Shown: positions 32,224 to 41,533 of the stretch, in pieces | How positions within the stretch are numbered: the first letter of the stretch is position 1 | How the letters are laid out: each line of letters starts with the position of its first letter | Assembly (NCBI GenBank): GCA_002238425.1 | Contig: MPMJ01000006.1 | Coordinates: 1 to 64,000 of the forward strand | Reading direction: 5' to 3' | Origin: SAR202 cluster bacterium bin16 | GTDB taxonomy: Bacteria; Chloroflexota; Dehalococcoidia; Lucifugimonadales; Australimonadaceae | DNA: 64,000 bases | Notes under the pieces: model-generated | Seen by the model: only the letters and a program-made list of their open reading frames with translations | Databases searched by the model: none | What the model was told of the DNA's origin: nothing | Made by a program: the position numbers and the translations under genes

Positions 32224-33000
32224 ATGTCACGCGAAATCGACGAAGTCAAACGGGAAGTCGCCATCGCCAACCGTGTTCTGTCGGAGATGGGACTCGCCAC
32301 GCACATCCTCGCCTCGCTTGGGCACGTCAGCATGCGCGTCCCCAACCAGCCGGACCTGTTCGTCGTGAAGGGGCGCGGCTACGCGACAGACGCCCTGCCC
32401 GTCGTGCGACCGGAGGAGATGATCGTCGTTGACATGGACGGCAACTTCATCGACGGCCCGAAGGGCACCTCGCAGTGCTACGAGGTCAAGATGCACTCCT
32501 GCATCTACCGCGAGCGTCCGGAGGTGCTGTCCGTCGTCCACACGCACCCCCGCTACACGAACGTCCTCGGCCTGAACGACGTGAAGCTCAAGCCGATGTC
32601 GAACGAGGGGCACCAGCTCGTGCGGAACGACATCCCCGTCTTCCCGCACTCCAAGCTCATCATCACGGAAGAGGACGGCATGCAGGTCGTCGGCGCGATC
32701 GGCAACAGCCCCGCGCTCCTGCTGCGCGGACACGGCGCGGTGACGACGGGGCGGAACATGGAGCAGTCCGTGATGAACATGCTGCACCTGGAGGAGCAGT
32801 CGCGCCTCAACTGGGTGGCGCTCGCCGCGTTCGGCCCGGGCTACAAGGGCATCCCGGACGAGAGTATGGACGAGTTCGCGGCGGGTCAGGCCGCGATGAG
32901 CCAGGCCCCGCACCTCGCACGTCCGCTCGCCAACATGCCCCCCATCCCCATGGGCGGCGTCTGGAAGTACTACACGGAGCTGGTGAGCCAGGACCTGTAG
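32224..33000 (+). CDS. Class II aldolase/adducin family protein
   Basis: A 258-residue protein (ATG 32224, SD GGGAGG). The zinc site of class II aldolases is visible as VVHTHPRYTNVLGL with the later LLLRGHGAVTTG. Such enzymes are aldolases or decarboxylases acting on sugar phosphates or hydroxy acids. It stands alone between two toxin-antitoxin loci. The substrate cannot be read from the sequence. Confidence 0.85.
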   Translation: MSREIDEVKREVAIANRVLSEMGLATHILASLGHVSMRVPNQPDLFVVKGRGYATDALPVVRPEEMIVVDMDGNFIDGPKGTSQCYEVKMHSCIYRERPEVLSVVHTHPRYTNVLGLNDVKLKPMSNEGHQLVRNDIPVFPHSKLIITEEDGMQVVGAIGNSPALLLRGHGAVTTGRNMEQSVMNMLHLEEQSRLNWVALAAFGPGYKGIPDESMDEFAAGQAAMSQAPHLARPLANMPPIPMGGVWKYYTELVSQDL

Positions 33001-33047
33001 GCACGGAGCACGGCACACGAGGCGTGGGGGGAGCCCGGCGGGTTTGG

Positions 33048-33076
33048 TTGAGCATCGGCCGGTAAGGATGTAAGAT
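33048..33076 (+). promoter_or_regulatory. Sigma-70-like promoter for the AbrB/PIN pair
   Basis: TTGAGC, a 17-bp spacer, then TAAGAT lies 25 bases before the antitoxin ATG. An AAGGAT...ATCCTT inverted repeat overlaps the -10 and start site and could be the autoregulatory operator. Confidence 0.5.
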
Positions 33077-33100
33077 TTCCTTGTATCCTTGCAGTAAGGG

Positions 33101-33445
33101 ATGGCCATGCTTGCCAAGCTCACGTCCAAGAACCAGATAACCCTGCCAAAGGCCGTCGTCTCCGCGTTCGAGGGCACGGACTATTTCGATGTCACCCAGG
33201 AGGATGGGCGCATCATGCTCACCCCCATGCGGGTGACTCCTGCCAGGACCTGGACGCTCGCCGATGCCGAGGCTTACGTAGAGAAGATGAAGCGGCTGCA
33301 ACTTCCGATGGACACGACCGACCCGGAGGTCTGGTTGCAGCGCATGAACACGGACAACTCCGAGGCCATCTGGGACAAGATGGACCGGCTTGGGATCACT
33401 GAACAGGACATCGCTGACGCTATCGAATGGGCGCGGCGAGGTTGA
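33101..33445 (+). CDS. AbrB/SpoVT-type antitoxin
   Basis: A 114-residue protein with an N-terminal swapped-hairpin domain (AKLTSKNQITLPKAVVSAF) and a helical C-terminal tail that would bind the toxin. Its stop codon overlaps the start of the PIN gene (TGATG). ATG 33101 or 33107 could be used. Confidence 0.8.
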   Translation: MAMLAKLTSKNQITLPKAVVSAFEGTDYFDVTQEDGRIMLTPMRVTPARTWTLADAEAYVEKMKRLQLPMDTTDPEVWLQRMNTDNSEAIWDKMDRLGITEQDIADAIEWARRG

Positions 33446-33867
33446 TGACCCCACTGCGGTTCGTAATCGACACCAACGTGGTAGTAGGCACTCTCATCTT
33501 CCGCTCTGGAAGGCTTGCCTGGCTCCGAGAGGCCTGGCAGGCACAGCAGGTTATTCCACTCCTCAGTGATGCCACCAGCGCGGAGTTTGCCAGGGTGCTT
33601 TCATACTCGAAGTTCGGTCTGAGTCCAAGCGAGCGCACCGACCGTCTGTCCGCCTACCTCCCCTGGTGCGAGACCGTCGACGTACCGGGCGATACGATTG
33701 CCCCAGAGTGCCGCGACCCCTCTGATGCTCCGTTCCTCCAACTGGCTATCGCAAGTCAGGCTGATGCGCTGGTGACAGAAGACCGCGACCTTCTCACACT
33801 TGCTCCTGTGTTCGACATACCCATCCTCACGTCACGTGAGGCGTGGGAGCGCCTCACGAACGCCTGA
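33445..33867 (+). CDS. PIN-domain toxin (COG1569-like)
   Basis: A 140-residue protein, MTPLRFVIDTNVVVGTLIFRSG, with the later CRDPSDAPFLQLAIASQADALVTEDRDLL. The four acidic PIN residues (D in VIDTN, E in ATSAEF, D in DPSDAPF, D in TEDRD) are visible, so an active ribonuclease is expected. It is translationally coupled to the AbrB-type antitoxin. This is the one intact PIN toxin in the 29-34 kb stretch. Confidence 0.87.
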   Translation: MTPLRFVIDTNVVVGTLIFRSGRLAWLREAWQAQQVIPLLSDATSAEFARVLSYSKFGLSPSERTDRLSAYLPWCETVDVPGDTIAPECRDPSDAPFLQLAIASQADALVTEDRDLLTLAPVFDIPILTSREAWERLTNA

Positions 33868-33890
33868 CCAACCCGATATACTTGCGCCCC

Positions 33891-34679
33891 ATGAGCAACA
33901 AGGTACTCGTCGACGTCGCCGACGGCGTGGGCACGATCACGCTGAACCGGCCGGGGCAGCACAACGCCATCGATTTCGAGATGTGGGGGCTGCTGCGCGA
34001 CGCGGCACTGCGGGTCGGCGCGGACGAGAGCGTGCGCGTCGTCATCCTGACCGGCGCGGGGGAGAGGGCGTTCTCGGCGGGCGCAGATATCAAGGACTTC
34101 CCAGCGCACCGGAGCAACAGCGACCTCGCCCGCGACTACGCGGACGCCTTCGAGGGCGCGCTCGACGCGGTCGAGCAGATGCCGAAGCCGGTCATCTGCA
34201 TGATCCGCGGGATATGCGTTGGCGGGGGCTGCGAGCTGTCGATGGCCGCCGACCTCCGCATCGCGGCGACGGGCAGCACGTTCGGGGTGCCGGTCGCGAA
34301 GATCGGGGTGCTCGTCGGCTATAACGAGATGCGGCGACTCTTACACCTCGTAGGACCCGGGCACGCGGCGAACCTCCTACTGACCGCGCGGCGCATCGAC
34401 GAGGAGGAGGCGCTGCGCATCGGGCTGCTGTCGGAGGTCGTCGACGCCGACCGGCTGGTGGAGTACACCTACGGCCTGGCACGGGAGATGACCACCTACG
34501 CCCCACTTTCACAGTCCGCGCACAAGCGCATCATCCGCACGGTTCTTGCGAAACCCAGTCTCACAGCCCTCACCGATGAGGAGCGCTGGCTGCCTCTTTC
34601 CATCTTCGACACGGAGGACGGACAGGAGGGGTACCGGGCCTTCATGGAGAAGCGTCCGCCGCGCTTCCAGGGGCGGTAG
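33891..34679 (+). CDS. Enoyl-CoA hydratase/isomerase family protein
   Basis: A 262-residue crotonase-fold enzyme: TITLNRPGQHNAID, the oxyanion-hole segment GERAFSAGADIKDF, and GICVGGGCELSMAADLRIA. One of the two usual catalytic Glu positions seems kept in the VGGGCELSMA helix; the second is unclear. It would act in fatty-acid or aromatic acyl-CoA breakdown. ATG 33891. No operon partner; the CoA-transferase at 37733 is the nearest CoA enzyme. Confidence 0.87.
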   Translation: MSNKVLVDVADGVGTITLNRPGQHNAIDFEMWGLLRDAALRVGADESVRVVILTGAGERAFSAGADIKDFPAHRSNSDLARDYADAFEGALDAVEQMPKPVICMIRGICVGGGCELSMAADLRIAATGSTFGVPVAKIGVLVGYNEMRRLLHLVGPGHAANLLLTARRIDEEEALRIGLLSEVVDADRLVEYTYGLAREMTTYAPLSQSAHKRIIRTVLAKPSLTALTDEERWLPLSIFDTEDGQEGYRAFMEKRPPRFQGR

Positions 34680-34806
34680 GGCGATGCGTAGCGCCGCTCC
34701 CCGCCCCCGCAGTACCCTCACCCTAGCCCTCTCCCCTTGTAGGGAGAGGGGATCAGACGCCCTGCCCCACAGGCACACCCCCATCCTGACCTTCCCCGGC
34801 TTTGCA
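34680..34806. repeat. Repeats before the IS remnant
   Basis: A CCCTCACCCTAGCCC/TTGTAGGGAGAGGGG element at about 34716-34757 followed by the start of a CCCATCCTGACCTTCCCC element that is cut by the IS end. Confidence 0.6.
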
Positions 34807-35365
34807 TCAAAACCCATGATTCCCTGCGAGTTTTGTAGCAGGCGACGTGTGTTCTGTAGCAGCCATTGTCAGCGGGTCGACGCCCATCTCGAAAGCCGAC
34901 TGGATGAGGCAGCAGATGTTGTGTGCGACGAACTTCAACAAGACCTCGTTGATCTGCGCGGCGGGGCTCTTGGAGCGGACGGCGTGACCGAACTTGCTCT
35001 TGACCATAGCAAAGGTGGTCTCGATGTTGGAGCGCTTGTGATAGTGGTCGAGGAACTCAGCCCGCTTCAGGTTGAAGTAGTGGAATGCCCGCTCCCACAG
35101 AAGGTCGCGCCTATGGTGGCCGGAGCGGGCAACGGAGTTGCTCTTGAAGGGAATGAAGCCCCTCGCACCTACGCCCGCGATTGCGTGCAGGTTCGTACGG
35201 CTGAGGTACGCCTTGTCTCCAGAGAGCTCGCGGACGTTGAAGTGCTCATCGGTTCGAGCGAGGAGCAGAGGCAACTGTGGCGCATCGGCGGAGTCAGTAG
35301 TCGTGACTTCGGCCGCCGTGATGATGTTACTGACGACTCCGCAGATCGCGTGGGCCTTCACCCAG
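34807..35365 (-). mobile_element. Truncated IS4-type transposase (C-terminal part)
   Basis: About 184 residues remain. The catalytic second Asp is in ELSGDKAYLS and the YREK signature is complete (YHKRSNIETTFAMVK: Y-x2-R-x3-E-x6-K). The N-terminal half with the first Asp is missing. The break at about 35365 abuts a truncated methylase gene on the opposite strand, so a deletion removed the start of both. Not functional alone. Confidence 0.82.
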
Positions 35366-36628
35366 GTAGCTCATCTCGCCGAGCCGTTCGATGTTGTCCT
35401 GACGAACCCACCCTTTTCGATGACTAAGGAGAAGAAGAAGGAGGCGGATCGGCGCATCCTGGCCCAGTACCGCATGGCACACCAGAACCCCACGTCGGGA
35501 GCCCTGCGTTCGTCACTGCGATCCAACATCATGTTCATGGAGCGATACGCTGATCTAGTGCGCCCCGGAGGGAGGTTCCTGACGGTGATCGACGACACAC
35601 TCTTGGCAAGTGATGTCGACGTCTTCCGAGCGACGCGGAACTTTCTGAGGGAGCATTTCCTAGTCCGAGGAATAATCTCGTTGCCGAGCGGTGCCTTCAG
35701 GAGGCAAGGTTCAAGGGTCAAGACTTCCATTCTCGTCATGGAGAAGAAGCACTCAGCCAGCGAGAATCAGCCTGCTTGTTACGGATTCTTCGCCGAGAAA
35801 CTAGGAGTTGATGACCTTGCGCCGCGAGCATCACGTGCTGACATCGAGGAAGCCCGCGATGCAGCAAACGAGGAGATCGAGGTGATACTGCGGGAGTACA
35901 GGCAGTACCTTGACGGCGAGCGCGTGGAAAGGGGTGTCGTCCTGCCAAGCGACCAGTTGCAGGATCGTCTTGACCTGAAATCGTGTGCACCCGAACTAGG
36001 GCGGATGGCCGACGAATGGCGCGCTGGAGGTGCCGAACTAAAGTTATTTCGGCAGTGCGTTACCCCTGTGACTGAGGTTGTTTCTCCGGCAGCCCATCCG
36101 GAGCAGGAGTTCAAATTGCTCAAGGTATCCTACGATGGACGCTGCATCGTTGAGCGCGAGCGTAAGGGCGACCGAATCAGGGCCAGGACAATGCACCGCG
36201 TACGAGAGGGCCAGATGGTGTTCTCAATTATCCGGGCTACCGACGGGGCCATCGGGATAGTACCGCCTGAACTGGACGGTGCTCTAGTCTCCCCCGACAG
36301 TTTCATGGTCTTTGCCTGTGCCACGCCGCAGGATACGCACTACCTGAGAGCGGTCCTGCGTTCTCACGAACTGCGTGCAGACATGCAGGCCAAGTCCACT
36401 GGGTCAGGTCGCTACGTGACCGCATGGCCCGATGTCGGAGATTGGCTCCATGTACCGTGGCTTCCAGATGACGAGAGGCGGCAAGTCGGAGATGGGTTGA
36501 TGGAAGCACTTGAACTAGAAAGGCAAGCCGATGCTCAGCGTCGGGACGCGATGGAGAGGATTCACGCATTGGGGGTAGAGTCGAAAGAGAGCGTCATACG
36601 GTGGGAGAGGTCCAAGGCACCTAGGTAG
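35366..36628 (+). pseudogene. Remnant of a type I-like methylase fused to a specificity domain
   Basis: The frame opens without a start at VAHLAEPFDVVLTNPPFSMT, i.e. at methylase motif IV (NPPF); motif I and the N-terminus are gone. The HsdM-type core continues (ADLVRPGGRFLTVIDDTLL, IISLPSGAF), then an HsdS-like target-recognition part (FKLLKVSYDGRCIVERERKG ... MVFSIIRATDGAIGIV) and a coiled coil (ALELERQADAQRRDAMERI). A methylase-specificity fusion truncated by the IS-linked deletion; inactive as it stands. Confidence 0.8.
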
Positions 36629-36694
36629 GGTGACCCACTGGACTGGGGACATAGCCTTGTATCAAGAACAGAAGAGTTGGACAGAGGCGTATCC

Positions 36695-37357
36695 ATGAGT
36701 ATTTCAAGCAACGAAACCGAACAGGAGCGCGGCACCGTCTACATCCTGTCGAACCCCGCCATGCCCGATTGCATCAAGATCGGACGAGTTGATGGGGTCA
36801 CTTCTCAGGCGGTTGTCGACAGGATGCGAACTCTTGATGGAACGAACATGCCCCGGCCCTTCCACTGCGAGGCCGCCGTCGTCGTCGAGAACCACAGAAG
36901 GGTCGAGAAGGCTCTGCACACGATATTCGGCGACCGGCGTATCCGCGAGAACCGCGAGTTCTTCGAGGGCGTATCGGTGGTGCGAGCGCAAGCTGCGCTG
37001 GCCTTGGTGGCGATTGAGGATGTGACGCCCAGTGGCGTACCGCCGGAGCTCAACGCCGCTGACGGCACGGTCGTAGAGGAGAAACCTCCGCGAAGATCCC
37101 GATTTACGTTTTCTAAGGCAAAGGTGCCTGTGGGTGCAAACCTCACATGGGCATACGACCCCTTGATTGCCTGCGAGGTAGTGGACGACCGCCAAGTGCG
37201 CTACGACGGTTCACTCTACATGCTCTCGCCATTGGCGCAGAAACTCCTAGGGGTCACGTGGTCTCCCCAGGGCACCACGTACTGGCTCTACGAAGAAGAG
37301 ACGCTGGACGAGCGCCGCAAGCGGCTAGAGGACGAGGACGATGAGGCAGGGTCATGA
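36695..37357 (+). CDS. GIY-YIG (T5orf172-like) nuclease-domain protein
   Basis: A 220-residue protein (ATG 36695, SD GAGG). The N-terminal half is a T5orf172/GIY-YIG domain: GTVYILSNPAMPDCIKIGRV, then RVEKALHTIFGDRRIRENREFFEGV with the catalytic-type Arg and Glu. The C-terminal part (DRQVRYDGSLYMLSPLAQKLLG...GTTYWLYEEETL) resembles the DUF4357/RAMA-like modified-DNA-binding module. Both are common in restriction systems. It follows the methylase remnant and overlaps a small Cys-rich gene. Confidence 0.75.
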   Translation: MSISSNETEQERGTVYILSNPAMPDCIKIGRVDGVTSQAVVDRMRTLDGTNMPRPFHCEAAVVVENHRRVEKALHTIFGDRRIRENREFFEGVSVVRAQAALALVAIEDVTPSGVPPELNAADGTVVEEKPPRRSRFTFSKAKVPVGANLTWAYDPLIACEVVDDRQVRYDGSLYMLSPLAQKLLGVTWSPQGTTYWLYEEETLDERRKRLEDEDDEAGS

Positions 37358-37571
37358 GGTCAAGCAAATGATGTACGTCATCTGCCACGACAGGTCGAAC
37401 CACTCCGGCGGCAGCCGAATCCATCAGGTGGGTGGTTGCTGGCACGCACGACACCACGAAGCCAACCCAGCGACGATGGTCTGGACGCAGTCCTACACGC
37501 AGGCAGAGGCCGAGGCTGTTCTGCGGGCCGAGCGGCGGGACATTCGATATTGCGGCAATTGCTTCCGGTGA
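37341..37571 (+). CDS. Small Cys/His-rich protein overlapping the GIY-YIG gene
   Basis: A 76-residue frame overlapping the previous gene by 17 bases. It contains MMYVICHDRSNHSGGSRIHQ, GGCWHARHHE and a C-terminal YCGNCF, a pattern that could bind zinc. Starts at 37341, 37368 or 37371 are possible. I do not recognise it; coupling suggests it works with the GIY-YIG protein. Confidence 0.45.
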   Translation: MRQGHEVKQMMYVICHDRSNHSGGSRIHQVGGCWHARHHEANPATMVWTQSYTQAEAEAVLRAERRDIRYCGNCFR

Positions 37572-37630
37572 ACTCGTGCGACTGCTACTGGCATGTGCTT
37601 CCCCGGCCCGTTGTACCTGTAGGGTCGTTT

Positions 37631-37711
37631 TGGAGCAAGATTGCGACTTCTGGAGCAAAGGTGAGTTTTGGAGCAAAGCCGACCTTCCCCCATCGAGGGG
37701 GAAGGGATCAG
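37631..37711. repeat. Three spaced TGGAGCAA repeats, then a dispersed palindrome
   Basis: TGGAGCAA at 37631, 37651 and 37669 (spacing 20 and 18), directly followed by CCCCCATCGAGGGGGAAGGG (about 37686). Lies upstream of the CoA-transferase gene. Confidence 0.6.
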
Positions 37712-37732
37712 CAAGGGTCACGGGGGTAACCG

Positions 37733-38914
37733 ATGCCTCCGATGCCGCTGGAGGGCGTTACCGTCCTCGATTGCACGCAGGTGATGGCGGGGCCGTTCTG
37801 CACGATGCTGCTCGCCGACATGGGCGCGGACGTCATCAAGGTGGAGAAGCCGGGCGGCGACGACTCCCGGCGGATGGGGCCGCCGTTCATCAACGGCGAG
37901 TCCGCAGCCTTCCTCGGCATCAATCGCAACAAGCGGAGCATCGTCCTCGACCTGCGGAACGATGTCGACCGGAGCGCCTTCCGGCGCATCGCCGCGCAGG
38001 CCGACGTCGTCGCCGAGAACTTCCGTCCCGGCACGATGGAGCGGCTCGGCCTCGGCCCTGTGAAACTGCGTGAGGAGCACCCAGAGCTGATCTGGGTTTC
38101 CATCTCCGGTTTCGGGCAGACGGGGCCCTATGCCAGCCGCCCCGGCTACGACCTGCTGGCGCAGGGCATGTCCGGCATGATGAGCGTGACCGGCTACCCG
38201 GACTCGCCGCCAGTGAAAGTGAGCATCCCGCTCGCCGACCTGAGCGCCGGGCTGTTCGCGGCCAACGGCGTGCTCGCCGCATACATCCACCGGCTCAAGA
38301 CCGGCGAGGGGCAGGCGATCGACACCTCGCTGCTCGAGGCCGCCGTCGCCCTCACCGTCTGGGAGGCCGCCGAGTACTGGGGCTCCGGCGTCGTGCCCGG
38401 CCCCAAGGGGTCGGCGCACCGGCTCGTCGCCCCGTACCAGGCGATGGAGAGCGCCGACGGCTATTTCAACATCGGTGTGGCGAACCAGGCGAACTATGAG
38501 CGTCTCTGCGCGGCGCTGGAACGTCCCGACCTGCTGACCGACTCCCGCTTCACAGCGAACCCGGACCGGGTCCGCAACTACGAGGCGCTCGCCGCGGAGA
38601 TACAGCGCACGACGCGCACGCGCACGTCCGGCGAGTGGCTGGCCGTGTTCGAGGCCGCGGGCGTCCCTGCCGGGCCGATCTACGGCATGGACGAGGTCTT
38701 CGCGAACGAGCACGTCGTCGCTCGCGGGATGGTGACGCCGCTGGAGCACCCGGTCGCGGGGACGATCAACAACCTCGGCGTCCCGGTCAAGATGTCGGCG
38801 ACACCGGGCCAGGTGCGGCTGCCCGCCCCTACCCTCGGCCAGCACACGGAGGACGTGCTGCGGCAATTCGGGGTGCCGGAGGATGAGGCGGGGGCGATCC
38901 TGGGGCGGGGGTAG
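37733..38914 (+). CDS. CaiB/BaiF family (class III) CoA-transferase
   Basis: A 393-residue protein. The N-terminal GVTVLDCTQVMAGPFCTMLLADMGADVIKVE, GINRNKRSIVLDL and GFGQTGPYASRPGYDLLAQ blocks are diagnostic; the Asp in RPGYDLLAQ is the covalent catalytic residue. These enzymes move CoA between carboxylic acids, activating substrates for breakdown. The SD before ATG 37733 is weak. The repeat block upstream isolates it; it may be a single-gene unit. Confidence 0.9.
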   Translation: MPPMPLEGVTVLDCTQVMAGPFCTMLLADMGADVIKVEKPGGDDSRRMGPPFINGESAAFLGINRNKRSIVLDLRNDVDRSAFRRIAAQADVVAENFRPGTMERLGLGPVKLREEHPELIWVSISGFGQTGPYASRPGYDLLAQGMSGMMSVTGYPDSPPVKVSIPLADLSAGLFAANGVLAAYIHRLKTGEGQAIDTSLLEAAVALTVWEAAEYWGSGVVPGPKGSAHRLVAPYQAMESADGYFNIGVANQANYERLCAALERPDLLTDSRFTANPDRVRNYEALAAEIQRTTRTRTSGEWLAVFEAAGVPAGPIYGMDEVFANEHVVARGMVTPLEHPVAGTINNLGVPVKMSATPGQVRLPAPTLGQHTEDVLRQFGVPEDEAGAILGRG

Positions 38915-38935
38915 GTCGGAGGGGGCAGGCCGACC

Positions 38936-40099
38936 CTACGGGCCTCCTCCAACCAGCGCTGGAGGTTCCTCCAGCACATCGAGAATGGCATCCGCGCAGT
39001 AGACGCGGTTGCGCCGTCTCTCCCCAACACGAGCGAGGACACCTATCGCCTCCAGCCGGTCGATGGCGCGCTGGGCCGTCGTGAACGCGGAGCCGAGGCG
39101 TTCGGCGACGCCTCCTACCGTCCAGAAAGGGTTCTCGAAGAAGAGATCAAGCGCCCTCTCCGGAAGCCTAGACCGCTCCCCCGTCAGTTCATCCTTCCAC
39201 CGTTCAAGCAATGCATCCAGCCGCTGAATCCGCTCCACGGCATCTTCGGACTGAAGCTCCACTCCTTTCAGGAAGTAGACCAGCCATTCTTCCCATTCGC
39301 CTTCCGCAGTCACGCCGAGCAGTCGTGCGTAGTACTGCTCACGCGTGGCCTCGAAGTAGGCGCTCAGGTACAACAGCGGAGATGGAATGACGCCCCGCGT
39401 TACGAGGAGCAACGTGATGAGCAAGCGCCCGACCCTTCCGTTCCCATCGAGAAATGGGTGGACGGCCTCGAACTGTGCGTGGACCAGTGCTGCGTGCACG
39501 AGCGGAGGCAGCGTATCGTCGTGCAGGAACGACTCCCACGCCCCCAGGCAAGGCATCAGGTCCGATGGCGGCGGGGGAACGTACGTCGCTTCGTTCAGCG
39601 TGCACCCAGGAGCCCCGATCCAGTTCTGGCTGCGGCGGAACTCTCCCGGCGTAGAGGCGTCACCCAGAACGCCCCGCATGAGACATTCATGCATCTCGCG
39701 GACCAAGCGAAGGGACATCGGCAGCGTTTCCAAACGCTCCAAGGCGTACTCCAGGGCCACCACGTAATTTCCTACCTCCCGCAGGTCGGCAGGGCTCCGC
39801 TCAACGGCTGCACCGGCCTCTGCGGCAAGCAACTCTCCGAGAGTCGCCTGGGTGCCCTCGATGCGGCTGGACAGGACCGCTTCCTTACGGACGAAGGGCC
39901 GTATGAGAAGATGAGGGTTAGGCAAGCGCCTTCCTTCGCCGGCGAGCCTCCCTATAGCCCGGTCAGCAGCCGAGAGTCCGACCATGAGCGCTTCGCTCCA
40001 CGTCAAGGGCGGCGGGAGCGGGGCAGGAACGTAGGCACGATAGCCTCCCGTGCAATTCACCAAGCGGCCATGAGGCTGACGGTCCCGTCTGAGTTCCAC
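38936..40099 (-). CDS. Fic family protein (AMPylase), class II
   Basis: A 387-residue protein. The Fic core HPFLDGNGRVGR is at residues 214-225 with all catalytic residues present. An inhibitory helix motif SSRIEG (residues 77-82, fitting [S/T]xxxE[G/N]) precedes it, making it a class II self-inhibited Fic. The C-terminus is a winged-helix-like domain (FWTVGGVAERLGSAFTTAQRAIDRLEAIGVLARVG), seen in many chromosomal Fic proteins. GTG 40099 has AAGGA upstream. It would AMPylate an unidentified protein. Confidence 0.9.
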   Translation of the reverse strand: MELRRDRQPHGRLVNCTGGYRAYVPAPLPPPLTWSEALMVGLSAADRAIGRLAGEGRRLPNPHLLIRPFVRKEAVLSSRIEGTQATLGELLAAEAGAAVERSPADLREVGNYVVALEYALERLETLPMSLRLVREMHECLMRGVLGDASTPGEFRRSQNWIGAPGCTLNEATYVPPPPSDLMPCLGAWESFLHDDTLPPLVHAALVHAQFEAVHPFLDGNGRVGRLLITLLLVTRGVIPSPLLYLSAYFEATREQYYARLLGVTAEGEWEEWLVYFLKGVELQSEDAVERIQRLDALLERWKDELTGERSRLPERALDLFFENPFWTVGGVAERLGSAFTTAQRAIDRLEAIGVLARVGERRRNRVYCADAILDVLEEPPALVGGGP

Positions 40100-40294
40100 A
40101 TCGGTTCCTTATTAGCGCCTGCGAAAATAACCAACTCTGCTATTATCGAATAGAAGTCGATTCGAAAACAACTATGCCTGCAGAGTGTCATGCTGAACAG
40201 GGTACAGCGGAGTGGAGGCATCTCTCCGAGTACGTTGGCATTGACGAGGGTGTCCCTGAGAGGTTCCTTGGCTTCGCTCGGAATGACTCTTGCG

Positions 40295-41107
40295 CTAGTC
40301 CTCCACGATGGCGAGGGCGCCGTCGCGGACGGTGACCTGGTGGCCGGAGAAGTCCATGGACGCCTGGGCGGCGAGGACGTAGCGGTCGCCGACCGTGTCC
40401 ACCTGCGCGGGGCGCGGGCTCTCGCGGGCCCACTGGGGGCTGTCCTCGGTGACGATGCCGCCGCCACCGCCGGGGATGCCCGCGCCCGTCTCGCGGGCCC
40501 GCTCGTCTCCGCCGCCGCTGCCGGGGCCCATGCTCAGGACGCAGATGTTGAACTCGCGCTCCTCCTCGGCGACGAACTTAGCGAACGCCCGGATCGAGAG
40601 CTTCGAGACGCCGTAGACGCACGTGCCGATGTTCGGCGGGGCGTCCTGCCGGACGCGCAGCGTGCCCTGCCCGAAGTGGATCACGTGCCCCGCGTTGAGC
40701 GACTCCATGTACGGGAGCACGTGCTTGGTGCAGAGGAACGTGCCGCCGAGGTTCGTGCGCATCACGCGGTCGAAGAACGACTCGTCCATGTCGCGGATGC
40801 GGGGCCAGCGGGGCGCGCCCTCGTGGAAGTGCGTCACGATGGCGGCGTCGTTGATGAGCACGTCGATGCGTCCGTACTGCCGGTAGACGCGGTCCATGAG
40901 CGAGCGCACCTCGTCCTCGACGCACACGTCGGTGCGCACGGCGAGCGCTTCCGCTCCGAGGGCGCGCACCTCGCCCATCACTGTCTCCATGGGGGCGACG
41001 TCGGCGATGGCGAGCCGCGCGCCCTCCTTCGCGAACGTCTTCGCCACCCACCGGCCGATGCCCTTCGCGCCGCCCGTGACGACGACCACCTTGCCTTCGA
41101 CTGACAT
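40295..41107 (-). CDS. Short-chain dehydrogenase/reductase
   Basis: A 270-residue SDR. The NAD(P) motif is TGGAKGIGRWVA; ADVAP (Asp after beta-2) suggests NAD. The catalytic YGVSK is present, with a Gly (HFGQG) in the region usually holding the Ser. The C-terminal part is Gly-rich. It would oxidise or reduce a hydroxyl/keto substrate. It is followed upstream, on the same strand, by a VOC protein gene. Confidence 0.87.
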   Translation of the reverse strand: MSVEGKVVVVTGGAKGIGRWVAKTFAKEGARLAIADVAPMETVMGEVRALGAEALAVRTDVCVEDEVRSLMDRVYRQYGRIDVLINDAAIVTHFHEGAPRWPRIRDMDESFFDRVMRTNLGGTFLCTKHVLPYMESLNAGHVIHFGQGTLRVRQDAPPNIGTCVYGVSKLSIRAFAKFVAEEEREFNICVLSMGPGSGGGDERARETGAGIPGGGGGIVTEDSPQWARESPRPAQVDTVGDRYVLAAQASMDFSGHQVTVRDGALAIVED

Positions 41108-41137
41108 GCCGCGCCTCCTTGTTGTGCTGTGCGCCCC

Positions 41138-41533
41138 CTACGCGCCTTCCAGCAACTCGTAGAGCAGTATGCGGTTGCCGCACGTGTCGTCGAACAGGGC
41201 CTGTGCGCCGCCCGCGGCGTCTATCGGCTTCATCGAGAACACGACGCCCAGTGCCTCGAGGCGTTCGTACTCAGCCTGGATGTTGTCAACGGCGAAGGCC
41301 GCATGCGGGATGCCTTGTTCGAAGATCGCCTGCTGGTAGGCCTGCGCGGCGGGGTTGTCGTTGGGCTCCAGGAGCAATTGGGCGCCGTCCGGCGCATCCG
41401 GCGAGACGACCGTCAGCCACTTGAACTCCCCCACCGGGAAGTCTTCCTTCTTCACGAAGCCGAGAATGTCCGTGTAGAAGGCGAGCGCCTTGTCCTGGTC
41501 GTCTACGTGGATGCTGGTCAGTTCGATCCTCAT
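41138..41533 (-). CDS. VOC superfamily protein (glyoxalase/dioxygenase-like)
   Basis: A 131-residue protein with the paired beta-alpha-beta3 fold: MRIELTSIHVDDQDKALAFYTDILGF and GIPHAAFAVDNIQAEYERLEALGV. Metal ligands are plausible at H9, H76-region and the C-terminal E. Short VOC proteins include glyoxalases and small-molecule binding proteins; which applies is unknown. Probably co-transcribed with the SDR. Confidence 0.82.
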   Translation of the reverse strand: MRIELTSIHVDDQDKALAFYTDILGFVKKEDFPVGEFKWLTVVSPDAPDGAQLLLEPNDNPAAQAYQQAIFEQGIPHAAFAVDNIQAEYERLEALGVVFSMKPIDAAGGAQALFDDTCGNRILLYELLEGA

